From Adiantum capillus-veneris (Eukaryota > Streptophyta > Polypodiopsida > Polypodiales > Pteridaceae), in the NCBI GenBank assembly GCA_014529385.2, contig CM043965.1:64238933-64302932 (forward strand): 64,000 nucleotides of DNA, in the 5' to 3' direction. Shown piece by piece: positions 41,511 to 53,849 of this stretch. Numbering within the stretch: position 1 is the first letter of the stretch; every line of letters begins with the position of its first letter. Under the pieces are notes generated by a model, which saw only the letters and a list, made by a program, of their open reading frames with translations, made no database searches and had not been told where the DNA came from. The position numbers and the translations under genes are program-made.

Positions 41511-41681
41511 AATTGTCAGCCTTACAGGCCTTGGCGGTAGCAGATCAGCCCTTGCCTCACAGTAGTAGCAGATCCACAACATCGGATCTTAGCATTTTCA
41601 GATTTCAGCCTTGACGTCGTCGTATCGTCGACATCATCGTCGTCGTCGTCAAGTACCACAACTTCTAGGAGCATTGTGCCA

Positions 41682-41777
41682 GACTTTGTGCAATCTAAAG
41701 AAAATACCTCTCTAGCAATAGAGAGGGGGGACTTTGTGCAATCTAAAGCAAATACGTCTCTAGCAATAGAGAGGGGG
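41682..41777. repeat. 48-bp tandem duplication
   Basis: GACTTTGTGCAATCTAAAG begins units at 41682 and 41730. The two units differ at a few bases. It precedes the CT tract and the LINE fragment. Confidence 0.9.
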
Positions 41778-41810
41778 ACCCTTGGAGGGGGGTTTGGGAC
41801 CCCATGTGCT

Positions 41811-41812
<2 letters not shown>

Positions 41813-41854
<42 letters not shown>
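41813..41854. repeat. (CT)n microsatellite, left of LINE 3' end
   Basis: About 21 uninterrupted CT/TC units directly abutting the LINE-derived sequence. Confidence 0.93.
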
Positions 41855-41856
<2 letters not shown>

Positions 41857-42952
41857 GGTATGCTCAGACACGGGATTGGTTTTCTTCTCAGGGATTGGAT
41901 ATTGATAGACTGCCGCCACTACAGTACGACACTCAGGCCCCCACCTATTCCCTCACACGATCTGAGAGGAATAGGGTCGTTAGACAGGAGATATGGCACA
42001 CCTACATTCAGAGGACATGGGGTGACCCAGGACATGAGCTACCATCGAAAATGCTACATTGCCGCGAGCATTTTCTACAGCTATCAGAGCAAGGGTTCAT
42101 TGAGACCCCCCTATACATACAGAGAGATATGCCACATCACCTTCGGGTGGCCATTGGGCAGCTTAGAGTGTCCTCGCACCAGTTGGAGATTGAGAGGGGT
42201 AGAGCCAGAGGCATACCACGAGATGAGCGTATATGTCCCATTTGTCATACAGAGGTGGAGAGCGAGGAGCACTTCATGGTGAGATGCCTAGCTTACTCGG
42301 AGCTTAGAGTTCAGTTTGGCATAGAGGATACACTCCAGCAGTGTATAGCGAGGAGTGACCAGATTCAGCTAGGTCTCTTCCTGACCACTGCTTTTAGCAT
42401 GCGTGAGCAGATTCTATAGCCACGACAACAGGCAGGTGCGAGTACACAGCGGACTATTACAGAGTTCTTCCAGCGAGAGGTGTATAGCCAGAGACCTCCG
42501 ACTCACACGAGAGGGCTCACGCTTCAGCAGGCCGACACCCAAAGAGCGCGTCATAGACCACGAGTCCCTGGCTATCTGAGACGGTGACCACATCACGACG
42601 AGGTATTGAGGATACGAGCACTCCATCAGCACCACCTGGAGATCAGATCCCCCTATAGTATGCTTTTAGCTGGACATTGCCCACCATCATGTGGCCTTGT
42701 ATTATATTGTGTAGTCATTTTCTGATGTGCCAGAGCTACACACACGTGCCTATACTACTATGCTGCACACACAGGGTAGCCACTATCCGCGGAGTCGGAG
42801 CTACCACCCACTCTCATACTCATTCACAGTAGGCACAGTCGGTTTATTCTTTCTTTTCTCTCATTTTTACCGACACCCAGATCACCACTTTTGTATATGA
42901 TTTGGTCTCATAGGCCAACTTTGGCCTTTAGTAGACGTAAATAAAGCTTTCT
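41855..42952 (+). mobile_element. 5'-truncated LINE: C-terminal zinc-finger domain and 3' UTR
   Basis: One open frame to TAG at 42417-42419, containing LRVSSHQLEIERGRARG and a zf-RVT type finger CPICHTEVESEEHFMVRC (CX2C...HX4C), typical of the C-terminal part of LINE ORF2 in plants and other eukaryotes. After the stop the same frame continues with QRTITEFF (a PCNA-interacting PIP-box pattern, Q-x-x-I-x-x-F-F, at 42447-42470) to about 42585. The tail to 42952 is untranslated, with an AATAAAG near 42940. The RT is missing, so this is a 5'-truncated copy. Confidence 0.8.
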
Positions 42953-42953
42953 T

Positions 42954-43000
<47 letters not shown>
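42953..43000. repeat. (CT)n microsatellite, right of LINE 3' end
   Basis: About 24 CT units follow the LINE tail directly. With the tract at 41813-41854 it frames the LINE insertion. Confidence 0.93.
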
Positions 43001-43002
<2 letters not shown>

Positions 43003-43159
43003 AGCACTCTCTTGCACTCTCACTCGCAGTTTGCGTTCCACTCTCGTTGTTTTCATCATTGCACATTCTCTCAGTAAGTCAAGGAAGGCTCTCCCTTCCT
43101 GTCAATAAAAGGAACCTTGAGCATCACTGATCTCTCATCCTGAGCCATACACCATCATT
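43001..43159. other. Short spacer between LINE and Gypsy-2c
   Basis: It has LTR-like features (AATAAAAGGAACC, then CTCTCATCCTGAGCC), but I could not match it to another copy in the window. Confidence 0.4.
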
Positions 43160-45038
43160 GACTTCCGCTGCATATTACATCAATGCACATTCTCCAAGAT
43201 CCATCTTTCTTTAATACCAATAACACTGGCGAACAATAAAATGATGTAATGGGCTGAATTAGACCTTTTTCCAAAAGCTCTTTTACATGGTTCATAATTT
43301 CCTCGTTTTGGGCTCTGCTTACTTTGTAAGGTGGTCCATTTGGTGGCGTGCTGTCGATAATTAAATCAACTGAGTGATTTTTAGGTTGCTGAGGAGGTAA
43401 CTCTCTAGGCAAACCCGTAGAGAAACAATCGGCTTGAGCTCGCAAAAAGTCTTGTTGTTCCTTCTCTAGGTCGGAATCCGGATAGATTTGACGTTTAATT
43501 GTCATTGAGCTCACTCAAGGAGATTGAGTAAACAAAAAGGCTGGATTTCATTAATTTTGAAACGGCCGTAGCAGATACAGGAGGGACCAACTTGTCCTTC
43601 ACTTTTACATCAAGAATAATATCTCTACCCTTCTCGTTTTTCAATGTCGTCTTCCTGGCCTTGTAGTCAACCACAATGCCGTTCTTGTGGTACCAGGGGA
43701 TTGCCAAGAGGACGTCACACACTTCCCAAGGCATGATGTAAAAGCCCTACATACCCCTGACAGTGCAACCGAAGTTTGCCTATGATAGTTGTAATGGCAA
43801 CATCCCGTCTTGATGCCGCTAGAATTGCCTCTACCGGCGGGTCCCATTTCCTCGGTCGTTATTCCAAGTCGAGCCGCCACTTCAGTCAAGATGAAGTTGG
43901 TCTTGGCTTTTCCATCGAAGAAACTGAGGGCTTCTTGATCTTGTACTTTGCCCCACACTATACAGAGCTCCGTGCTTTTATCCATTTGCTCCAGGTAGGT
44001 CCCCTCAAAATTTGGTACCAGTCCTTCCGTGGTCTTTCCTTTGTTTGCTTGTTCCTTTGCCGCTTTGGAACTCTCTGGCTTGTCTTCGGCCTGATCATTG
44101 GACGCTTTGTTAGGGCACTTGGCAAAAACATGCCCTTGCTCCCCGCACCCATAACATTTGGCCTCTTTGTAGTATTCAACGTGTTGCTTGGTTGATAGTT
44201 TAGGGCTTGATGGTTTCTTCTTCTGTTGCTTCCCTTCTTCGTGTTACCATTAGGTTGGTTTGGCCGTCGTTGAGTAGACCTTGGCCTATTCGTTGGGTAC
44301 GTCAATGTAATGATGTGCATTTCAAATCCTTGCTTGGTGTGACCCGAGTTGCCACCTTCTTTTGTAAACAGTATCACCGGATCTCCTTGGGAAAACCACA
44401 ACATAACCGCTCAACTTGCTGCTTAAAGGTAATTTTCTTGAAGGATGATGCTGGTAGAAAAGTGTCCAAAAGCGCTCGCAATAATCATCAAGTATCTTCT
44501 TTGGTCATCCGAAGATTCGTTCCGTTTCTTCGTACTCTTTTGTGAGCCATGTGGAGGTAAAAACTTGTTTGAACTTTAACCACATGCGCAAAAGCAAGGT
44601 AGACCACCAAGTTTGGGCGTTGCCTTTCAGATAGGAAGATGCTCATCGTACTTTAGAATGTTCGGAAAAGCGCCCTCCCGAGAAAACATTGTCAAACTCT
44701 TGGATGAAGGCAAGAGCTTTGTGGGTGTCCTTATTTCTTATAAAGGTGTCGAATTTAAGCGCTTGTCCACCCTCTTTAAAATCCTTTGTCTTCACACCCT
44801 TCTGTTCAACATGATTAAAATGACTTTGTCTGTAGCTTCATCTCTGCCTTGTTCCAAACATTGACTCATCTGAATTTGAAGTGTCCCAGGACAAGGTATC
44901 CTCATCATAACTGCCGGAATGCTTTCCGGGATCTGTTCTTCTTGGGTAGTCTATCCCTATCGTTCTTCTCCCTCCTCTTATACTCTTGATTTCCACTGAA
45001 ACTGACAGTCCTTCGAATGGTGGTTTGTCAAAAAACAC
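43160..45038 (-). pseudogene. Gypsy-2c gag, protease and start of RT
   Basis: Minus strand, several frames. Gag capsid core (KALAFIQEFDNVFSGGRFSE, AQTWWSTLLL) at about 44500-44770; knuckle CYGCGEQGHVFAKCP near 44130-44165; protease region with FFDGKAKTNFILTEVAARLG (the catalytic Asp-x-Gly is altered to DGK); IPWYHKNGIVVDYKA; then the linker DSTPPNGPPYKVSRAQNEEI and RT start to SWRMCID at ~43160, where it is cut off. Multiple frameshifts. It belongs to the same family group as Gypsy-2b. Confidence 0.78.
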
Positions 45039-48000
45039 AAGTTTTAATTCTTTTCAATGTATTGTGCTGCTCAAGCTTACCATTGTAGGGCAATTGTTTC
45101 TGGTTTCCTTGAAAATGTCGTAAAGTCGTCTAGCTGTTCATTTCTTGCCATTTTAGGTTTTAGAAGCTCTAATTAATTTTTGCCTCTCTGCTTGCAGGAC
45201 TGAATCGACGGAGTTTTCTCCTACAAAAGGCACAAGAGACATGGGTAATGAAATCAACCGAGAAGTAGTCATTGTAGGCTTTTTTAAGTGGGGTCCATTG
45301 TAACTGTGTTGGAGTAGCCAGTCGTTAGAATTACGGAAGTCTTTTTCCACATTAAAAGTTGTGGTAGACATGCAGGTCTAGCCGCAGAAGTGCTTTTTAT
45401 GTATCCAAGTTTTGTTTTTTGTGAGAACAGTCATGAAAAACAAAGTTTCTGAGTTCTTAGCACGTATGCTAAAACATGCCTTAAGAGGATGAGTAGAAAC
45501 CCTTTTTGGCAAGCCAAAGCAACTCTTTTTGGCCTGCCCCAAAGGGGTAAGGCCTTAGTGATGCCTCCCCTTTTTGCTAATGAAAAAGGGGGAGGTTATT
45601 TTAAAGATAGTTTCTTATTTTTTGAAATTGACAAGTTCTGATCGGTGCATGAAGGGATTGGTCATTTGTTTCATTGGTTGCATGGGATAGGAATCCTAGG
45701 AAAAAGCTATGAAGAGATATTCATGAATGAGATCTTGAAGATATCTAGAGTTATATCCACTTATATATTGAAATGGCTGGCTTCCCACTGAGGTGGATGC
45801 TTCTCCATGCGATTCCAGCCTTGCCATCCAATGACAGCGTTTGGACCTCTGATGTGGTGCAGCGCTAAAGGCTCCAATGCGGCATGGACTGCCTGTGCTG
45901 CAGTGCATACATTGCCTCATGCAATTCTATGCAAGATGTAGCTGACATGGTGTGGACTAGCCCCCACGTGGCTGCAGTCACAATCAACCATGGTGGAGGT
46001 TGGCTGTTGCTTTGGCTCCATCTCTCGTTGATGTGTACCAGCATGTGCATTGAAGCTAGAGCTGCAGCAACCAGTAGCACCTTCACTTCCTTGAGTTGTG
46101 GGTGTATTTCGTGGCCTGTGGGACCCACTGAGTCCGCTTGCAAGATCCACATGTTCTAACCCAAGCTTATCCATGGTCACCCATGTCATAGCATCAAGGA
46201 GATGCACTGTTGCCAGCCTGTTGTAAACAATCTGAGACGATCATCCCACATGTCGAGAGTACTGGCTGTCCGCAACCTGAGAGTAGCCTTCTCCTTTGCA
46301 CATTTGCAACTCCAAAAAAGCCTCATCTACCCATCACACAACAAAGCCACCTTTGCATTGCATCCACTTACCTTTGAGGCCTCAACCGATTGAGACCTAC
46401 CTTGAGTCTTTGTCCTCTCCTTTGAGCTCGGGGGTTTCACCATTCAGTACCCCCTCTTATATAATGTACGTTCGTGGGGTATTAAAAAACCTCCTCTTTT
46501 AACATGTTTGAATGATTAAAATGACTTCTTATTTTACGAATTGATTATAAAAATCCCTTATCTTAATGTATCTCTGTTAAATTGCCAAATTTTTTTTGTA
46601 TATCAAAACTTTTCCTTTCGAACTCTCGCGTTATACATTAACATGATTACATAGTGCACCCCCCGAGCCTTCGAGCCAGTGCAAGCAGATTGTAGCCTTG
46701 ACACGAGCAATCTTTTGCAATTGGGGCCATGCAATTGATGCTCTTTCTCTCATCCATCTTGGTTTGCAATGAATAGAGTTTCTTGCACCGTAGTTTCTTG
46801 GTGCATTTCTTTCATTTTGGTATGCAATGATTATGGAAGCTTGCATTTCTTCCAGCTTTTCTTGGTGTATTAATGTTGTGTCTGTGTGGTGAACTACCCT
46901 CGTGTGGATTGTGCACCAATCGTGATTAATGCCACGACGTTAGTTAAATAACGGCTTGCTTGCCAGCGTGGCCATTGGCGAAGCAACTCAAACCGGTTGC
47001 CAGTCAAAAGCAACCGGCTGCAAGCAATTGACTAAAATGGTCAACACGTCTATACGTGCATTGCTCGAACCCACGACCTTGCTCTTAGTAGACACTTGCA
47101 AGTGAAGTGGGGCATGTGTTTGATAACTTGTAAGAACTTGTTGCCCTCCCAAAAAGCGTCGTGATTGTCTATGCCAGTCACGTAAACCTACACGTACGCT
47201 ACGAGGCCGATATTTATCCATGGCCCTCTTGCGTAAGCCCTTTGACCTCCTTGAGAACCTTACAAGCAACTAAGTAGTGAAGGGCAAGATTGGGGTTCTC
47301 AAAGCGAGATGTAGCATGTGGTGGGCAATACACTAAGCAATGTGACACTTGGCGATGATGGTGGTGTTGATTGTGTTCTGTGGCGCAAAGGTGGATGAGG
47401 ACAGACATCACGTTCAACTAACCAAGATGATACCGATCAAACTTGTGTGGTAAGTGAGGAAAGCATGAGGACCAAGATGGCCAAAAGTTGGAGCTTTGGA
47501 TGGAGTTGGGCAAGATGATGACTGGAAGTAGCGGCAATGAAACATGCAGACAGAAAATGGTCGGAAGCGTACTTCAAGTGCCCAAGCTCAAGATGGTGCA
47601 TATTTGGAGTCTTGGATTTAATTGTATTTTATTTTCTTGAAGCCATTTAGGAGACTTAAAAAACTAGGAGAATATAATGACATGGTGAAGCACAAGTTTC
47701 TTCACAAAAGTCGAAGACTTGAATAATTAGGACAATGTCGTAACATTTTCCTAAAAGTCTCTATTGAGAAGTGTTCCGGGATTGAATTTCAATGAACGCT
47801 CATACAAGGGAGGAGATTTGCAATTTTGTGGATAGTGAAGCTTGCAAGTGCGTTAGGAAAGCTAAAGTTTGAAAGTTTTTGCCTCTTCCTTCGCCTTCTA
47901 AATTTATATATATGAAATATTGTAAGCATATATTTTATACATGTATATGAGTAACATAGAGGGCCTTTCAGGTGGCATCATTTCTTGCATGTGAGCAATC

Positions 48001-48350
48001 CTCACACGCAAACTCTCATAATGATATCTTTTGTCGCACTGTGTCAATGGTATTGAGGAGGTGAAGGGAGATGAAGGTGATGTAAGTGAAGGTTGGGATG
48101 GAGAGGCCAACTTGAACCTTGGAGAAATAGCATCAACCACTAAAATATTTCTTCACATAAAGTGAAAATGGATTAAACACAACATTAATATTAGACATTA
48201 ACATTAGTACCAAACATCTTAATTTTTGTATACAGTTTAGTCTCAACATTTATAACACCCATTGTTATTTTTAAATAGAAAGGAAGACACTGTTTAGGTT
48301 GATAGTCAAAGGAAGAAAGAGTATCTTTAGAAGTTGTAATGCATACAATC
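45039..48350. other. Intergenic, no recognisable gene
   Basis: Several frames of 60-96 codons occur on both strands (for example 45865-46152 minus and 45884-46159 plus, overlapping), but none shows a domain, and overlapping frames of equal length suggest chance. The sequence becomes AT-rich after 47600. No RNA gene seen. Confidence 0.5.
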
Positions 48351-48382
48351 ACTCACAATTGTGAGTTTTGAAAAAGAAAAAA
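48351..48382 (+). repeat. LINE 3'-tail-like palindrome with A-rich tail
   Basis: ACTCACAATTGTGAGT (a perfect 16-bp palindrome) followed by TTTGAAAAAGAAAAAAG. The same string ends the LINE at 60255-60294. This is probably the last bases of a severely 5'-truncated copy. Confidence 0.6.
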
Positions 48383-49355
48383 GTTGTCATGGATACTTCA
48401 TTACAATTAACCTTGGCTTTTGCTATTTCAAGCACTTGAGACAAACCTTAGCTTATATTTTTATAAAAGCTACAATCTCAGTTGAAGCTTTTTGGACCTC
48501 TTCTATTGTGATTTGTATTTGGACTCACTCCTAAGTTTGGGAAGGCATTTACAAATCCATCCTCAACTATCTTTTTTCAATCTTCGTCTGTGTATTGCAT
48601 TTCTCAGTACACACTTCCTTATCCTTACACATATACATGCACATGCGTATCCATCGCTATTGTAATCTACTCATAGAATATCAATTGCTTGGAGATTCCC
48701 CTTCTCTCTCTCTCAAATTGAAATTGTAGTCTTTTTGGCTTGAAGAAGGCCATAGAGGAGTGGTGGAGAAAACGTGCAAACGTCTCACCATCACATTAAA
48801 TGTGATATAATTTTTGTTTGCACTTAGTGTTTTTATCACCATTGGATTAGATACAATAAAATTTTTTCTTCATTTTAGTGTTTTTAAAAGGTGTCTCCAT
48901 ATTGGTGTTGTTGTGAGGCATTAAAATCATAAGCACAAAGTCTTATTTTTGGACTACATAAGTAGTCTTTACTAAAGGGTGGATTTTTGGGTGCAAATAT
49001 GGACCATTGGAAAAATCTTGCCGATTAATGCCACATGGCAATTTAATGATAATGATTTTATTTTAAATTATTTCTTTTAAGCACTTGTGAGAGAGTGTTG
49101 ACATTTGTGTGCCTCTCTTTAAAGAGGGACATTGAGTATTAACATTATTTTATATGCTTGTGTCTTCAAATATTAGTGTCACTTTCTATTCTTTCCTCTC
49201 ACAAAGAAGCCTTTATTATGAAACTTTTCTCAGTAGCCTTATGTAGGCCATAGTGAATTTTCACCTTGTTGTCATAACATTTAATTCAGTGTAGGAAAAG
49301 ATGAAGCTTTTGGTAATAATCACATAGTTTTCTGTTTTTGTATGATCTTGTGATT
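48383..49355. other. AT-rich intergenic DNA, nothing recognised
   Basis: No open frame above 60 codons with any recognisable motif. Near its end lies a short CT run (48701-48715). Confidence 0.5.
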
Positions 49356-49397
<42 letters not shown>

Positions 49398-49495
49398 AAG
49401 AATATCTTATAAATGAAGCGCACTCTTAGGCATAAGCACAAGTTATTTCATTCAAGAATGTCTTATAAATGAAGTGCATTCTTAAGCACAGGTTA
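49356..49495. repeat. C-run, CT microsatellite and a ~55-bp tandem pair
   Basis: A C10 run and (CT)14 at 49356-49394. They are followed by two copies of AAGAAT(A/G)TCTTATAAATGAAG(C/T)GCA at 49400 and 49455, each ending in an AAGCACA(A/G)GTTATT block. Confidence 0.85.
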
Positions 49496-49514
49496 TTCCA
49501 AAATTTTAATTGAA

Positions 49515-49706
<192 letters not shown>

Positions 49707-50106
49707 TTATTACAAATAAAAATATTGCTTTCTTGAGGCCATCATAAAAACTTTACCTTGTTTATTTTCCTTTGGTGCTCTCAACGGCAAACCTCGTGAT
49801 TTTCTCACTTGTTTTGGATGCTAAAACATGCTTGAGAGGAAGAGTAGAAAGGCATACAAATTTTTGTTTACTTGGTGAGCCAAAGGCTCTTTTTCTAGTA
49901 TATGAACGCAGAAGCAACCATGTGGCATTAGATTTAATTTTTTTTAAAAACATTGTTGCCATGAAAAGGTCTAAATAAAAAAGACTCCGTGTGAAAAGAT
50001 ACCAAGTGAATAAAATAAAAAAGCACTTTGCCTTGCTCAATTGCTCTCAGGAGCAGTTTGAAGCTTTGTCTGCAGATTTGTCTCTGTACACTATTTGCAA
50101 GCGCCA

Positions 50107-50110
<4 letters not shown>

Positions 50111-50157
<47 letters not shown>
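50111..50157. repeat. (GA)n microsatellite
   Basis: About 23 GA units. Confidence 0.95.
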
Positions 50158-50159
<2 letters not shown>

Positions 50160-50935
50160 CATATTGGAATCGGCCTTCTTTTGCAGTGAAGCCTGAAGAC
50201 CTAACTATAAGCCTACCTGTGCCTTCCCCGCGTAGCGATCATAGCAGCTTTGTGTGCAACAAGACCTAGTGGCCATCTGAACAGGATGTCCAGCTTCAAC
50301 TACCTTACTCAGCTCATTTCTACAGGTGCAACTAGTTATGGCGAGCGTTATGCCGCTCCAATTATAGCTCATGCAGATTCAACAACCCTGTGCCCTCGGC
50401 CATCCTTTAATGTTCATGGAAATGATATATTGCAGCAGGTCCCTATGCCCAATTCTCAAGATTCACACCAATTCTTTTCTGCGATGTATGTCCGTGCAAC
50501 AGTAAGCCGGGAAGAACCAGAAAGGAGTACCAGATACCTTTGAAACCCTGGTTATATTTCGCAGATCATCAAGATGGAGGGTACTCCGGATGCTTGCCAA
50601 CGTGATGAGCACTCTCAAAGATCAAATATTTTGTGCAATCAACCCATGGCAGAGGTCTATTCTAGTGCTACTGAAACAGAAGATATCGGATTTCAATCGA
50701 TGATTAGTTGGCCTAATCTAGAGTCGAATCACCAAAACTCATTGCCTTCATAGACCCCGTTCAACACATTTTTCTAATGATGCTATTAGGCTGTTGGCGC
50801 TGCAGATGGCAGAGGCCGAAGAAATGGAAAGAGTAAACGTCGAAGTGGACATGAGGGCAAAAAAGCTTAGCAGGATCGATCACATGGAAGCTTATGATGG
50901 TTATCCTCAAGCTTATGATGGTTAGCTACTTGCAC
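50160..50935 (+). pseudogene. Unidentified decayed coding-like segment
   Basis: Frames of moderate length follow one another with codon-like texture: 50250-50543 (97 codons, serine/histidine-rich), then a segment reading KDQIFCAINPWQRSILVLL in another frame, then LLALQMAEAEEMERVNVEVD to a stop at 50925. No domain recognised. It could be a decayed host gene or the internal part of an unknown transposon. Low confidence. Confidence 0.25.
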
Positions 50936-51226
50936 TTTTAAGCAGAGAGTGTGAGGGGATTAGTGGCAGATAGCTCAATGTCGAAGGAAAGGCATTGGTG
51001 AATGATATCAAGCGGAACACCACCCGTACTAATTCCCATGAGCGTCACATAATAGTAGTTCGTCAGATGCGTGCTTCGACTATTGATGAGTAGACTGAAC
51101 ATAGTGCCTTCCACTATGGGGATGCCAACCTCAAGATGCCCATTATCATGTGTAGTTAGGAAGCACGATACTCGGGCTAGTTAGCAAGGAGGCAAGAAGA
51201 CATAATTGATGATCGAAGCAACTTAC

Positions 51227-51230
<4 letters not shown>

Positions 51231-51287
<57 letters not shown>
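51231..51287. repeat. (CA)n microsatellite
   Basis: About 28 CA units. Confidence 0.95.
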
Positions 51288-51289
<2 letters not shown>

Positions 51290-53655
51290 GGTAATATTGA
51301 TCAGAGGACATAGAACATAAAGTTACATTTGCGTGTTTTGTGTATGGCAGGGAGGACATATATTCACAACACTGAACGTTCCAATTACACAAGTTTGACT
51401 CCAACTCGACAACACTCCAAGGTCCCTTATCTGCATCCAATTTTCCATGCGCATCTGTTTGCTTGGCGCAACACATTAATGCTACGAAGCAGGACACGGC
51501 TTCCGTTTCTTATAATTTTTTGGAGAGCCCTCCGTGCCAACTCTCCACCATACTTTTGTATGGCACCTCTGTATGATGTGCACTGTATACTTTGCACTTT
51601 CAGCATGTGAGGTTTCATTGCACGATGATATGTTTAACTATTCACATTGCTTTTTTGTAGCTTGACTCAAATATCAGCCTGTTGAGTGGACAAACAAAAA
51701 GCACCAGTACAACATTGCAGGTCAGTAAAGCACCTCATTTATTCTTGCATTTCATTCATGCTTTATCTATTTGCTTGTTTTAGAATTTTTCGCATTACTT
51801 CCTTTGCTTCGGTTTATTTGGATCTTGTTTTCAGAACTATACACTCGCTGTCGATCAACATATGCACATGCTAGTTACGCACGCAACTCTTTGCATACGG
51901 TTACTAGCCAATGCATGTGATGTATTACAATAGTGAATACACAAGTAGTGAATGCAAGTGGTGTATCGCAATAATGAATTCACCTTGTGCATCTTTACTT
52001 TAGCTCTTGCCTTGAATAAGTTGTACAATCAAACTGACATTACAAAAGTTGAAATGAAGACGAACGTGGGTAGCATAAATGTCCTTCATTAGTGGCTCCT
52101 AGACCCTAAGTTCAATGAGCTGGATTCGATCCCAATTGGCATGCATTGCATGATCATTGAAAACATCGACTTGACAATCAGTGCGGCAAACGGTGCAACA
52201 TGCATTGTTGATGCCATAACACAAAACACAGAAGGTGAAGTTACATGTATCACTGTTCTCATTCATTGTACCAAAAATAACTACAAAAGAAGAAAGGTTA
52301 AACATAAATAACTACAAAAGAAGAAAGACAAAACACATTCAATATCCACCTTCAAAAATGTGAGCCAACGTTTTGCGCTACCAACTATTCGATGAAATTG
52401 TTTTGAAATACTTTGATTTGCAAAGTTACATGTAGCACGTATACTAGAAAAAACATTCATCAATAGACATAGTATACGTGCATATACTGGGTCTATACCG
52501 CGTTCATTAATTAATTTCCTAGTAAGATTCCCACAACCCCTTAACGTTTAAAACTAGCACTCAACTGGAGTCGATGCACACACTTTGCTTGTCTCCTCTT
52601 GTCCCATCCAGACCCGCTCCGCTCCGCAGTCTTGTGACATATCCAAACATTTCTGCAGCGATAGAGACACTCAATCCCAGTGTGAGAGTGGCCACGAAGA
52701 TCGACCCTGCCCGTCGCTCTCCTCTGCACCACCATCCACTGCTCAACCCCGTCCCTGCCTTCACCTGTCCCACCATTACTTCATGGCTTAATCGTCTCTC
52801 TCTCTCTGCAGTCCATTCCCCCTTACCCACAAAGGCATGGAATCCTCTCCCCCGACGGCTTCTCCATCTGAGCCTTGCGCATGGGCAAAACCAGACGCAA
52901 CGAAGCACGTAGTGCCATCATGCCATGCTTGCTTGTGAATTATACGCGATCAAAAATACAATTGACATCACAGATAAAACAAGATAGAAAGCAAAAATAT
53001 GTGCATATTGATAGGTGGAGACAAAGATAGAAAACTTTTGTTTGGTTCCATTCATTAGCTAAAAAATGAGATGCATTAATTTTCTTGGGGAGGATAAGTA
53101 AAAGGCTCTCTCTTTCCCTCAACTCAAACAACATCAGTGGAGATTCTTATGAAAACAAACGAAAAAAAGATTGTTGGGACATACTTGCTTGGATATAATC
53201 TCAACTGTAACCATCCCTATAATCTCTAATAATTGATGCACTTAACTTTGTCTCCTCCCATAGACATTATAGCATTTTTGAAATCTTCCGTTCTAGATGC
53301 TAAATGTCAATTTACATATGTCCTGTTATATTTTATAGATGTTATATAGCAAGGCCCACCAAGCAAGACTAGTTGCCATTTTTTGGTTTTTTTTTTGGCC
53401 TTATTTTAAGTGTGAACAGTGAATTGGTTCTTTCATTTTTTAAGGCATCAAGTGGGTTCCTTGTCCTTTTTCCGTTTTATAATGCCAACTTTTTGTGCAC
53501 TTTTTTTTTAGAGTTTATAAATGAGTCCTTCCATGTCACTTCCTTTTTTTTAAGGTTATTTCTTTTTGTTTTAGAATGCCAATGCGAATCTTGGCCTTGC
53601 TAAGCTTGTAAATGGGTCCCTTTGTTTAAAGCCGCATATGACTTTTTGGCTTTTA
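51288..53655. other. Intergenic, no recognisable gene
   Basis: Frames of 60-115 codons on both strands (for example 52561-52908 minus and 52574-52912 plus) overlap one another and lack motifs. GC content rises near 52600-52900 without a recognisable product. Confidence 0.5.
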
Positions 53656-53797
53656 TTAAATGAATCTTTCTATTTCACCTTTCATTTCACATCCTTACGC
53701 GATTTGATTTCACTTGCATTCTATTCTCTTAGAATGCTAAAGTGAAGCTTCACCTTGCATAATTCTAGTGAATTCTATACATATACATATATTTATT

Positions 53798-53849
<52 letters not shown>

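Noticed and set aside
45865-46207. Overlapping frames of 91-96 codons on both strands
   Set aside because: No motif, no neighbouring exon-like sequence, equal lengths on both strands. Not supported as a gene.
52561-52912. Two opposing frames of about 112-115 codons
   Set aside because: Both lie in a locally GC-rich stretch, overlap fully on opposite strands and lack motifs. Probably chance.
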